A stretch of 64,000 nucleotides of DNA from Physcia stellaris. Its lineage: Eukaryota > Ascomycota > Lecanoromycetes > Caliciales > Physciaceae. The notes under the pieces are model-generated. The model searched no databases, was not told the origin of the DNA, and saw only the letters and a program-made list of their open reading frames with translations. The translations under genes and the position numbers were made by a program. Of the stretch, positions 22,017-33,484 are shown in pieces; the stretch's first letter is position 1; each line of letters begins with the position of its first letter. The stretch spans positions 620,001 to 684,000 of the forward strand of contig JABSSW010000015.1 in assembly GCA_018902385.1 (NCBI GenBank), written 5' to 3'.

Positions 22017-23753
22017 ACTCAATTTATTTCATGGCACGACATCACGCCGAACAGGAAGGCCTCCGCTACGTTGTTCTTCCCGTACCGTAGTACTGTAAGA
22101 TCGTGCTAGGATTACCATACTTATATGTATCTTTGATCAAAATATCACAAGATAGAAAACCATCAGCTCTTAATCTGTCATGTCTGGAAAATACCGGGTA
22201 AGGTCCCAGCAGACCCGCGCGTGTTTCTCGATGGCACTGTACAGGTCGAGATTGATGACCCGGACCTGCAAGACTGGGCACAAGTCCCTTTTTCAAACGG
22301 TTCTGATGGGCAACAAGATAAGAGCGCGGTCTGAGAGGCGCTCTTACGCCAGAGCACCATCTGAAAACCAACGACTGGTTTTCGAATTAGAAGATAGAAG
22401 GATTGGAAAGTTGATCTCCTTCGCATGTCAATCCCTTGATCGCTATCTGGAAACACGGGCTTTTGAGTTGGTAAGCCCATCCCTGTAATATTGGGGCGTG
22501 CTGGGAGAGAAAGCACTATGATGAATCTGACCAGGGCGTGATCTCTGCGCGTTTCTAACGAAACCCTATGCGATGGAACAGAGTAACTATCTTAGCCGTC
22601 ATATTTTGAACTACTGGACGAGGAAGAAGTCAGCCTCGGAAGTCGCATGTGTGTGCCACCAGCGTACACATCCTTCCTACACTTTGCATGTTCCTCCAAT
22701 ACTTCCTTGTACGGACGGATAATGAACTTTTACGTTCTCTTGAGGCTCTGGCATCAATCTATAATTATACGGATTACAGCGCCCAATTCTCACGGAGGCA
22801 ATCTACCTCTTCAGAGCCTTCTTGGGTCCAGACGTTATCTCCCGTCTCAAATAGCCTTTTATCATCTTTCAACCTTCTGCTTTCTCTCCAAAGTGAGGAA
22901 TAGGTCCAGTACAGGTATATCGCCCCCAAACCAAAGTTTTCAGACTCGTATGATTTCCCGCTCGGGCAGGTCACAGCGAGATGCGGAGTGAAGACTAGCT
23001 TGGTAGTAGTGCTGATAGGAACATAGTATCTTTATTTGTTTGAAGGAGAAAAGAACAGGGTCGGGCTGTCAAGGGAAAATAGGGTGAAAAGTGGCTGCCT
23101 GACAACTAGGCCCCCGGAGATTCCTGCGGCCGCCTAGCGAATAGCTTACCCCTAACTTCGGCGATGTAATCTATGTACATTAGGCACAGCAACGCCCAAA
23201 AGCTATCAAACCATCATACCTCTCCTCGCTCTCCAAGAAATCCAGGCCGATCATCGTCATACTTTACCTGCACTTTTACCAGCCAGGTCGGGTATCGAGA
23301 ATCTTCAAGCGTCATGCAGATGCAAGTTGTGCCAACTACGTGTTTCAATCCATCGGCCTAGGCATTTCCTCTATCTAGCAGCCCCTTGCCGTGCATCGAT
23401 CGTCACCACTAGCGATTGGCTCACTGTTGCGCTCAAGTGCGGAAATGGATCGATGGGAGCGGGGTCGCTCTCACCTTCGGATGATGGGCTGGATTGGTCT
23501 CTGGCCTGAATGTCGCCTAGTAGCCTAGCGGCATTCCTACCCAATCATGCTATCTAGTTGCAGCACTTTCTCTCTCGATTTTCTTCATGTTTCAAGAGAC
23601 TCGTCATCCCTTCTCGATTAACCCTCGATTGTGCTACTTTCTGCCCTGATCAGAGACAAAGTATGGCTATCGCACTCCCAGGGAAGGATCGAACAATGTC
23701 ATTCAAATGACACACTTGGCACGACCTACAATTGGCACCGTGGCTGGTATGCA
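22017..23753. other. 1.7-kb gene-poor region upstream of the NLR gene
   Basis: No gene is supported. A motif-bearing open stretch at 22137-22334 on the plus strand (see findings) may be a relic or an exon. The 350 bases before 23754 are probably promoter; the frame of the NLR gene is open back to an ATG at 23631, but the canonical N-terminus begins at 23754. Confidence 0.4.
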
Positions 23754-26700
23754 ATGGATCCGCTCTCTCTTGCCGTCGGCGTTACAGGCCTCGTTGGTCT
23801 GGTCGGCAAGACCATTAAGATCTCTACGCTTTTCGTCAAAGAAGCAAGACGGGGACATGAGGCTGCAGCCGAATTGCTCAAAGAGCTTGATATTTTATCC
23901 TTCAACCTTCAGCGGCTCGACGAATTTCTCAGGAGTACTGACCAGTTACGTGGGAAGTTCTCAGATACGTCAGTGCTGGTGTCCAGCACTTTCGCCTGTC
24001 GTTTCAAGGTTACCATTCTCTACGATAAGCTCAATCGTGCCAACAACTCTCGCTTGGCTCGTCTGACTTGGCCAATCGATGCAAAGGAGCACCATGAAAC
24101 AATAGAAACCCTGAGAGCATACGCGCAGTGTTGTCAATTTTCCTTAACGATAAGTGGATGTATGCTATTGGCAAGTTCTTCAGCGGAATTGCAAAAGATA
24201 TTGACCCAACAACTTGACGCATTCAAGTTACTTGAGAGGGTCGACACACAGGCTCGGTCGCTAGAGCGGTCTCTTAATGAACAAGCTCAACTGCAAAAGG
24301 AAAGTCATGCAGCTGAGGAGCGCGCAAGGGTTTTAAACTGGATTTCGACGGTTGACCACGAAGAAAAGCATCAAGATGTGCGATCCCGGCGACTTGAGGG
24401 TACTGGAGAGTGGTTTTTGGATGAGAGACTGTTTCAGCGCTGGCGTGACGAACCGCAACTGCACAACAATACACTTCTATGTCAAGGGATCCAGGGGTCT
24501 GGGAAATCGGTGCTTGCGTAAGAGTCCCCCAAAACTTTAATCGACAGTAATAGCTATTGACAGAACGCAGTTCTCTCGTAATTGACCGACTGAGAGAACA
24601 CGTTTGCGAACAGAATGCCGTTGTTGCACATCTCTATTTCAACTACCGTGACCAGGTTGATCAGACACCCGAGAAAACCATCGCAAGCTTGCTCAAGCAA
24701 CTTGCCGTTGCAAAGCAGACAACCCCAAAGCCGGTATATGATCTTTATCGGAAGCTCAGTAGTCAGGAGAGACGGCCGCCACTGCAAGAACTAGAACAAG
24801 CCTTTCTTTCAACATGCCAGACATTCAATCGAGTTTTTGTGATCGTCGATGCGTTGGACGAATGCGACATAAAGTACCGAAAAGGGTTTCTGCGATCTTT
24901 AAGCATTTTGCAAAGTAATCAATCCCTAAGTATATTCGTAACGAGCCGATCTTACGAAGATCATGTCAATCAATTGTTTGGCTCGTGCCCCAGAATGAAG
25001 ATACAGGCTCAAGAGCCTGATTTGAGGAAATACGTCTTGAATGAAATTGAAGAAATTCACGACGTTGATACCGTAGATGAGGATCTCAAAAAGACAATTG
25101 TCGACAGGGTGGTCCAAGGAGCCCATAATATGTAAGCAGATGGAAACCAAGCCCTGTTTGGATTGTACCCTTACACATAATCACATCATACCAACGCACT
25201 GCATGGCATTACTGTGAACGAGCTGTACTGATTTTTGCCTAGGTTTCTTCTAGCTGCTCTACAGATTCAGACCGTCATGCACGAGCCCACTTTGGGGGAG
25301 ATTCACGAAGCCCTGGACACTTTGCCCCGAGGCTTAGACGATGCTTTCGAAGAAACACTGTCGCGGATTCAGCGTCAGCCTGAAGGTCGCAAAAAGCTTG
25401 GTATGAACACGTTGATGTGGATAACCAATGCCAAACGCCCTTTGTTGGTCAGCGAGCTCAGCGATGCACTAGCTATAAGGCCAGGGATTACCTCCCTGAA
25501 TCCGCTCTATCGACCTTCGCAGAAGCTCATGGTCGAATCCTGTCTAGGACTTGTTACTGTGAATGAGCAGACCTCGATCATCAGGCTGGTCCACTACTCC
25601 GTGCAACAGTTTTTCGAAAAGCACCAGAAACGCATCTTTCCATTGGGAGAATCTGCTGTTGCTGAGTTGACCACTACCTACTCGATGCTAGAGGAGTTTG
25701 CTTTAGGGAGCCGCCCTAATGAGGAGGGAATCCAAACCCTCATATCACAAAATCCGTTCTCTGTCTATGCAGCTTGTTTCTGGGGTCATCATGTCAGGAA
25801 TGCAAAGTGTTCGCAAGCCGATGAACTTGCACTTGTTTTCCTTCGATCTGGTCCGCAACGTGTGTGCTCCTACCAGATCTCACGATATACAGCTGGGCTA
25901 AAAGAAATTTACTGGGAAGCCGAGGAAGCCAATAGTTGTAACGGGATATTAATGGCAGCCGCTTTCGGGCTAGAAGGTCTTGCAAAAACACTCCTGGAAG
26001 ACGACCAAACTCAGATCGATTCGATGACTAAGATGGGGACTACTGCACTGATCAGAGCAGCGGCAAGTGGCAATTTGAGCTTCATGCAAATGCTCTTGGA
26101 TCGGGGTGCCGATAAACTCAAGGAGAACTGGTATGGCAGCGCTATCCACTGTGCAGCTGAAGCTGGTCAAGTTGGTGCCTTAACGGAGTTATTACAAAGA
26201 GGTCTTGAGGTCGATATTAGAGACCGCCGGGGCCGGACTGCCTTGCATTGTGCTACAATCGAAGGCCACGTTCCAGCAATGCGAACATTGTTAACTCGAG
26301 GAGCCGATGTAAACGCTAAGTGCAGCCTACGTGAGCAGATCTACACCCCCCTCCGCTACGCTGTCGTATGCGAGCAGCCGCCAGAGGTCGTGAAGACACT
26401 ACTTATGAGTGGGGCAAACACCGAGAGCCGAAGTCGAGATAGGCTAACGCCTTTGCATGATGCAGCTGCGATGTGCCTTGAGGATATCATGTCGCTTCTG
26501 CTGGACTTCGGTGCAGACATCCATGCGCGGAGTACACATGGACACACCGCTCTCCATACCGCAGCGGTCAGAAACCACGTCGCTATAATTCATATTCTCC
26601 TAGAACATGGGGCGGATAGGAACGCGCGAACTGTGGAGGGTTTCACGCCACTGTATCTAGCTGCTGAACGTGGAGCTGAAGAGACCGTTCGAGCTCTTGT

Positions 26701-27432
26701 AGACAGTGACGCTGACGTTGAAGCAGAAGACAACGAGGGCTCAACAGCAGTTCATGCTGCAATCAAAGAAAACCATAGAAGTGTAGTGCAAATATTGCTA
26801 GAAGCAGGAGCAAGTACAACGCCGTCAAGCAAAGGTGAAGTAACAGCATCTAGATCCACGCAGCAGAATGGCAACCAAGATATTGGACTTCTCCTGCGAA
26901 ACAACGCCAAGCGGAAGGCCCTCGATCACGCCAACGACTATCAAGAAGAGGCTGCGCTCACACTCATGACCTACCGCTTCAAGTCGCGAGAATCGATGGG
27001 CAAGGCTGAGCAAAGGTGTACCGAATGCGACAAAAGCTTTGAGAGGCCCTGTGATCTAACGTGAGCGAATATTTGGTACGTTTCAGGCAATCGGCTGATG
27101 TGGGTTTTAGCAAACACCAAAAGACCCATTCCCGCCCATGGAAATGTAGTGAGCCAACATGCAAGTATCACGAGCACGGGTGGCCGACCGAAAAAGAACG
27201 AGACCGGCATTTCAACGACAAACATTGTTCGATACCGCACAAGTTCAAATGCCAACACACAGACTGCGCTTACACAAGCAAACGGGAAAGTAATTTGAAG
27301 CAGCACATGGAGCGGGCCCACGAGTGGGTTTACCATAGATCGAGGAATGTCAAGAGGGTCAAGACGGATCCTGTCACCCATCGGCACGACAACGATCACT
27401 GGCGTGATAATGCTATTACGGGTTCAGCGTGA
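23754..27432 (+). CDS. NLR-like STAND protein: N-terminal fungal domain, NACHT, ankyrin repeats, C2H2 zinc fingers
   Basis: Four exons (23754-24517, 24571-25131, 25243-27060, 27111-27432) encode 1154 residues. Fungal NLR-like proteins are signal-transducing NTPases linked to non-self recognition and programmed cell death. The N-terminus MDPLSLAVGVTGLVGLVGKT fits the helical STAND-associated domain (PigL_N type). The NACHT core shows the P-loop GIQGSGKS (about 243-250, just before intron 1), YFNYRDQ, and Walker B VFVIVDALDECD (about 343-354). TLMWITNAKRPLLVSELSDA is the usual winged-helix block after NACHT. Ankyrin repeats run from about 670 to 1000 (GRTALHCATIEGHVPAMRTL, GHTALHTAAVRNHVAIIHIL and others). 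Three C2H2 fingers end the protein: CTECDKSFERPCDLTKHQKTH across intron 3, CSEPTCKYHEHGWP, and CQHTDCAYTSKRESNLKQH. All splice joins are in phase and restore known motifs. Confidence 0.9.
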
Positions 27433-28852
27433 TTGAGAAATGTCGCAGAAAGTCGAGACACGACGAGCATGTGGAGGGTGGCCTGCCGGCAAGAATCATC
27501 CTCAAGGATTTGCGGCTTGCTTGTGACACCAACCATTCCAGTTCATGGAGCTGGATCGTCAACCCGCGGAACGGTGCTGGCAAGACACTAGATGGTTCCT
27601 TTCCGGAATTCTTGGAGACAGCCCGGACTGATTCGATCGTCAAACTATCAACTTGCTTTCCCGGCTTCAGCGAAGTCTATCCTTACTGCGTCAACGAGTC
27701 GACGAGGTTTCGGTTGCCCACTTTCGGCAAGTCCTTGTTTCAACGAGATGCGAAGTAGAGCCTCAATCGGGAAAACGGTCGTCCTCTCTGAACAATCGGA
27801 GCTTGAAGGTTTCACGGCTTCGGTTCAACAATAGGGACAGATCTCGTTGTCTGAAGGGCATTACTATTACCATCTCAGTCCAGCCTTGCAGGTTGCACCA
27901 AACCAAGAATATTATACGTGTGGGAGTAATCCCGTTTTTCGTGCGGAGCGGCCACTAAGTGGCTGCGTCGGTATCGATTATCAATCCGCTCCAGGAGTCG
28001 AAAAACAGAATATTCGACAAAGGCATCGTGCACCGTTGCGGGAACAATGCATCGATCCCTCGTTCTAAAGCATCATACAACCTTTCTTTCTTTCTTTCTT
28101 TCCTTGTTTGAATGATGGAAGACAAACGCACTTCTGGCCAAGGAGACTCTCTGTCTGATTAGCATCGCCATTCGAGACATTGATCGACGCGAGACATGAT
28201 TCCAGCTCTTCTAAAACCAGGTCTTCTAGGGTATGGCGTGTCAATCGTTTCTGCAGCTGAAAAAATACAAAAGTCCTCCAGGCATTGTTTTCTCCTAGTG
28301 TTCCAAGGAAACAGGGCTCTATTGGGATTCTATCGGGCTAGGAGCTATGGACGGTGAGAGGGTTTAGCTGGCTAGCAGGTTAGATATATGTTGATAGATT
28401 TGTTGGTAGTGGTTATGCCGTTGTCCGTTGATTTTGAATCACTTGAATGATTGGACCTACGTTGTGTTTGTGTAGGAGAATGATTTGGCCCTTGTCACTG
28501 ATCCCCTCTGTAAACGATCGTAGATTTTTTGGATCTCTATGCAATATTCATAGCTTGTACATTGTATGACTGATGCCCTCTATCTACGTTGGCAATGTCA
28601 TATATATCTAGGTCATACTTCTAGCCTTGACAACGTCTCCGAATGTGGATCTGGTCCTCTATTCATTATCCAAATCGTATGATCGTCGATGTTCAATGTT
28701 CTATGTTGTTCATCCTCTTTTTCCCTCTGTCCAAGCCAAATTATCAGAAAATTATTATAGTTATAATCCTCAAGCTAGATCCCATCATTACCTCTCCAAC
28801 AATTCCAGAAGATCTATTTTTCGCACTGATATCGGCAGTGAGGACATCAATA
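27433..28852. other. Intergenic, NLR gene to phosphatase gene
   Basis: About 1.4 kb. A 109-codon plus-strand frame (27429-27758) overlaps the NLR stop codon but shows no family motif. A TTTC microsatellite lies near 28082. Nothing else is supported. Confidence 0.4.
28081..28103. repeat. (TTTC)n microsatellite
   Basis: About five tandem TTTC units followed by a degenerate one, in non-coding DNA downstream of the NLR gene. Confidence 0.8.
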
Positions 28853-29680
28853 TCACAATTGACTGGCAGGCTGCTGATACCCAGCATTCTCCCATGTCTT
28901 CATCGCCGTTTCCCTCAACTGTACCCGTTCGGTCTTTGTTAACGGCTTCTCGGTCCCCCGTCGACGGGATCTCGACTCCGCCGTTTCGGTCATGGAAGCA
29001 TTGCTGTCAGAGGGGCCATCACTGAAGGTGTATGAGCGGTATTCACAATTCGCCCAGCCGGTCCCTTCGAAGCGGCGACTATCAGTCCAATCCTAACGCG
29101 TCGCGCACATCAGCAACCGCATCGGATCATATGAAATGGATGGGGGAAGAACAGGAGCTTTCGTCTGACGAACACCTACCTCCGTCAAAAAGTGCAAGAA
29201 ACCGCCATGCGTCACGACGACGATATCCTCCTCTTCTCGTCCCCTTAGCCAGACCCTCGCCTCCCTCGCCCTCTTCTCGATCGCCGCACTCGTCGCTGCC
29301 CATCTGCCTTTCTTGCTGTCCCACCCTTTCCCCACGAGCCCTAAATCCACCGGCTTATCCTTGAATTCGTCGCGCAGGATGTCGACATCGCTGCCTGTAT
29401 CGCACGGCAAGTCGCTCGTCTCCTGTATTTCCGGCAAGGCAATGACTTTCATGCCCTTCTCTAGCTCCGAGGGGAAGGCGTGGAGGGCGGTGTAGAGGGT
29501 TCGGCGGATGGGGGAGGCGACGAGGAGGGAGATCTTGGAATGATGGGGGAAGTTGACGGCGAGGTTGCGGCATTGGTCGACGCCGAGGGGGGTGAGGGAG
29601 GGATCCGGCATGTCATGGTTTGAGGTGGAGAGGTTGTGGTAGCCTTGGGCGTGGCGAATTAGATGGATGGTTGGTGGCAT
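28853..29680 (-). CDS. Histidine phosphatase family protein (phosphoglycerate-mutase-like, Pmu1 type)
   Basis: Two exons (29680-29180 and 29092-28853; 87-bp intron) encode 246 residues. Members hydrolyse or transfer phosphate through a phosphohistidine. The signature is at the very N-terminus, MPPTIHLIRHAQGYHNLS, with the catalytic His in RHA. The second Arg is in ASPIRRTLYTAL, and the second catalytic His is in DIVVVTHGGFLHFLTE, where exon 1 ends. Exon 2 continues DWTDSRRFEGTGWANCEYRS, the usual family continuation, and ends in a basic tail VNARG-free low-complexity region (TETAESRSRRRGTEKPLTKT, ending PASQL). The exon 1 frame reads on past the true donor, so a simple open-frame view gives a wrong C-terminus. 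Substrate unknown; true glycolytic phosphoglycerate mutase is unlikely given the RHAQGYHN variant. Confidence 0.87.
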
Positions 29681-30543
29681 CTTGGAAGCAATGATAGGTA
29701 GAGTTGTCCTTCTCACTATGTGTCTTTCAAAGGAGAGCTGTTGTCAGTAATCGACTGAAAATAAGGTTTCAAGAAAAAGGTAAAAGAAGGATTACAAAGG
29801 ATGATCCAACAAGAGAGAAAAGCCTACAGTAAGCTTGCGAAACTATAAGTACTCGGGCCTGGCCTATGGTGCAGAACTTCGTCCAAAGATGGGCTTGTTT
29901 ATTTCTATGTCAGATTAAGGTATTATCCGCCTACTGATGTTGAGTAGAGAGTAGACACTGTTCAGCATGACTGGGATTTCCACAAGCCCTTGCGGACAGC
30001 TGTGGCTCCCAAGTCGCGTGGTTGTGGATGCTCATTCTTAACACCAAACCAGGCATGGCGATTCAGGCTTCATCTGTTTTACTTCATCCGTGGCATAAGA
30101 TGTTCGATTTCACGGTAAAGACTGTCTTTCCTGCATCATTTCTTGACTCGTCCCAGGCAAGCAGTTTGACCGCAGAAATAAGGGCGAAGCTGGTTTTAAA
30201 CAGGACTCAGGGATGGAGTACCCTAGCTCCCTAGTAATTCAGGGTTGCGGGACTGTCCAGCGACGCTTGGCATGGACTGCACTCACGTGACATGTCCCAA
30301 AGGATTGAGGTACTAATTGGGTACGAAAGCCTCTTCTCGATTGCCGAATGGAAGATCTAAGAGGCCACAGAATCACAAAGAGATGCTCGGTACGTGAATC
30401 CACATTCATAGTAAATCTATCTGATGATGAGTTCTAAAGTCTATATTGTATGGATACTGAGGATGCATATGACTGCTGGCTCATTCTTCCCAACTGTGGT
30501 CAATCTTCCGAGGCAAGCCAAACACAAGGATCACCGAATCGGC
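29681..30543. other. Intergenic, phosphatase to glycoprotein gene
   Basis: About 860 bases. No gene seen; short plus-strand frames lack motifs. Confidence 0.4.
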
Positions 30544-32837
30544 TTAAAAGCCAAGCATCGCGCGCGGCCGCTTTTGTCGTGCATTGACCTCGATGGTGTA
30601 GGTCTGGGTGATAGTCCTTGTCGACGCAACACTCTTCGGCGGTGCAGAGGTTGTCGTGTACACGGTTATGTATGATAAGCAGACGTCCTGCGTTGTGTAC
30701 GCAGTCACCCAATCCTGATTCGACTTCTGTCAGCAGGTTTCACGTTCAAGACTCGGTTGCTTACCGTGCTCAAACAGGTCGATGCATTGCCTGACGGAGA
30801 GGGAAATCCACTTGACGTTCCATTGATGGTCGGGCTTGGGAAACCACTCGTTCCGTTGCTCGAAGGGGTCGGGAACCCGCTGCTTGTCGGATTTGCAGAC
30901 GGTGTGGGAATCACACTCGTCCCATTATCCGTAGGAGTTGGGAACCCACTCGTTATGTTGGCAGGTGGAGTTGGGAACCCGCTTGCTGTTGTGTTGATGG
31001 TTGGAATTGGGAACCCGCTTGCTGTTGTGTTGATGGTTGGAATTGGGAACCCACTTGTAGTCGTATTGGCCGAAAAGATCGGCGAACCACTTGTCACGTT
31101 AGCCGAGGGTATCGGAAAGCCACTGGATTCGCTCGAGCCACTTTGATGGCCAGTTCGAGGATCGGTTGGCAATGTCATGTCAGGTGGCGTGTTCGTATAG
31201 TCCGTAGCAGGAGATGAAGAAGGTAGAGAAGTGACATTGCTGTAAAACGATTTAGTGACTCAATGAACACTCCGGACAGACCAGCTCAGTACTTACAAGG
31301 AGGGACTGGGAGTGACTGATGGAGTATTGGTTCCGGTACTATGCACAGTTCAGCTCATGTTAGAAGATATTTCAGACATCGTGGATCCACTTACACCGAC
31401 GGCACCGGTGACAGTGAAGGAGACGTTGAGTTCGTGATCGGGATAGGCGCTGAGCTGACGGCGGTTGGCCCTGATAGAAAGGAGAATTAGTGGAAAGCTA
31501 GTATGAGCTGACTGAAGGAAATCGCGAACCGGTAGGCCCGGATTTCAAGGATGAGCTCAGCGCTGGGATGGGTGTGCTTGAAGATGACAAGGTGCTTGAG
31601 AAATTGCCTGTGGAGTTCTGGAGCAGAATCCCGCTGACAACTCGGTAGTTTGGGTTGTAATCAGGATTAGCCACGCCAGCTTGGTCCTTGAGGTAGCAAT
31701 TCGCCCCGATTCGTTTCGGGAAAAACGAGACACCATAGCAGCGAATGGCGGAGAAACCATCATTGCTTAATGCACACTGCTGCAGACAAGAGCGGTAGGT
31801 TGGTTGATCTAGACCGACATAGGCCGGGCCGGGGAATTTGGTGAAACACAGTACTTGAAACTGCTCGCCATCACGTTGCGCGATGATAGAACCGTCTTGT
31901 ATAAGAGTGTCCTGTGTTGGACAGCTTTGGGTGCTCAATGATGCCGAGCTTGTACTAGAAGTGGTACCGAGATCTGTACTACTGGGGGCCGTGGATAATC
32001 CTGGTGGATACGTCGAGGTATTTTGGCTTGGTGCCGGTCCCCCGGAAACGAAGGGTGTGGACGAAGGAGACGAAACAGAATCAAAAGTTGATAACATACC
32101 GCTTGTGCCTGGCAAAGTAGAGTTGTAGGTGGGTTTAGTTGGGTAGACTGTCTCTGTCAAGGTTGCGTTGCTTGATCTGGTCACGTAGATTGGCGAGGAC
32201 TGGTAGTCAACGGCGCTTTCTGTCCGAGTCTGTTGACGAGTCAGTTGGAGGCGCTAGCCTCAATTCCCAGGGGATCACGTACAACAGTCTTGGTTACGGA
32301 GACATCAACCGTATTCGGAGAAATGAATAAGCACGAGCATGCACTGCTCACTGATGCAATAACCGATCTGTTTGGTGCGGTCTCATCGCAGAGCTGAATA
32401 AGTGGAGCAGCTTGGTAAAGCTGGTCAAGAGAAGGAGCAGGCGTGGGTGCTGGGGCTGCATCTCGTTTTTTCAAGGCGTCTAACGTTATCGTAGTGGTGG
32501 TCAAGTAGCTTGGTACTGTGGTAGTGGTGAAATATGGCGTGAAGGTGGTCTCGGTAGTAATGACAGTGCTGCAATGATCTTAGGTTTTGACAGAATGATA
32601 ATGTACGAGCTCAACCCACGTTCTCGAAGTGCCTCCAACACGTGTAGCCGTGTACTCTGGGATCCCCAAGTACGAACTACACCAGGGATTGATATCCTCG
32701 GGATCTGCGTTATGAAAGCCATCATAGAGATCGTCCTTCACACAGACCAAACGTTTGGCAAGATCGAAATTGGCAAGGGCCTGAACATTGAGCAAAGCAA
32801 GAACTATCAACTCGGGTAAAACGAAAGACAGATGCAT
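30544..32837 (-). CDS. Secreted Ser/Thr-rich glycoprotein with PAN-like domain and tandem sequon repeats
   Basis: Seven exons (32837-32620, 32568-32283, 32229-31530, 31470-31395, 31338-31297, 31239-30765, 30726-30544) join in frame to 659 residues. The N-terminus is a signal peptide (MHLSFVLPELIVLALLNVQ, cleavage near LANF). Cys residues and Thr-rich stretches follow (VITTETTFTPYFTTTTVPSY). At about 275-350 lies a PAN/apple-like block with six Cys, including VLCFTKFPGPAYVGLDQ, YRSCLQQCAL and GANCYLKDQAGV. Exon 6 encodes about nine imperfect 12-residue repeats of the form SGFPxPxxNxT (about residues 480-585), most with an N-glycosylation sequon. After the repeats come CLST and a last block of about 60 residues, KSNQDWVTAYTTQDVCLSYI onward. 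No GPI signal is evident. A role at the cell wall or surface is inferred. The donor after exon 3 (GTTCGC) is weak. Confidence 0.75.
30971..31042. repeat. Perfect 36-bp tandem duplication inside the glycoprotein repeat array
   Basis: The 36-base unit at 30971-31006 is repeated without mismatch at 31007-31042. It corresponds to two identical copies of the 12-residue unit SGFPIPTINTTA on the minus strand. Identity at the DNA level indicates a recent duplication within the older, diverged array. Confidence 0.9.
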
Positions 32838-33484
32838 CTTTGAGGAGCGGATGTCACCCCTGGACGGCTTACTAAAGAGCGTATGTATAAGACTTTGGCC
32901 CAGCTATAGAGAATCAACAATAGAGAAGGAGCTTTCTTTATACATGTAGACAAGACATCACGGGAGACAGGAAGAGTCAAGGAGATCTTAGGAGAATGTT
33001 TCAGCCACCAGTAAGAGAGGAATGCTGGAGCTATACACATCGGACTGGGCTCGGCAATGTCCGCGAATGCAAGAGCGAGAACATCTGAAGGCAAGGGATC
33101 GAATATCACCTGAAAGCATGAAGAGGAGTCAAGGGAAAGAAGTAGCAATGCGGAGCAAGTGCTTTGGCGAGGAGGGGACTCCGATATTTTTGTCGAAGAC
33201 TTCTCAGTAGCAGACTTGAAGATCTTCTCTAGCTCTTTTTATCACTCTTGACTTGAGTATTCGTCCATTTGATCTGTCATTGACGCAGAATTGAACATAA
33301 AGATGCTTGTTCTTGCTTGAGGGAGGAGGAATCTTCATCGATCACGTTCGTGTAATATATTACTGAGCTAAAGTAGCGGTGTATTTAATGCGAATGCCGA
33401 AAGCTCTCCAACCACCCGAGCCACCCTCCCAGCTCCAACACAACCTTGATCACTAGCCATCAACTTCGTAAAGTCCCACATTCC
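32838..33484. promoter_or_regulatory. Divergent intergenic region, glycoprotein / MEH1-like gene
   Basis: About 650 bases holding both promoters. No specific site can be supported. Confidence 0.4.

Noticed and set aside
27429-27758. Open frame overlapping the NLR stop, possible extra exon
   Set aside because: The zinc-finger exon ends naturally and no donor joins the frame convincingly.
30757-31146. Plus-strand repetitive frame (GVGNPLVV-type repeats)
   Set aside because: It is the antisense image of the glycoprotein repeat array, which has signal peptide, splice joins and sequons on the minus strand.
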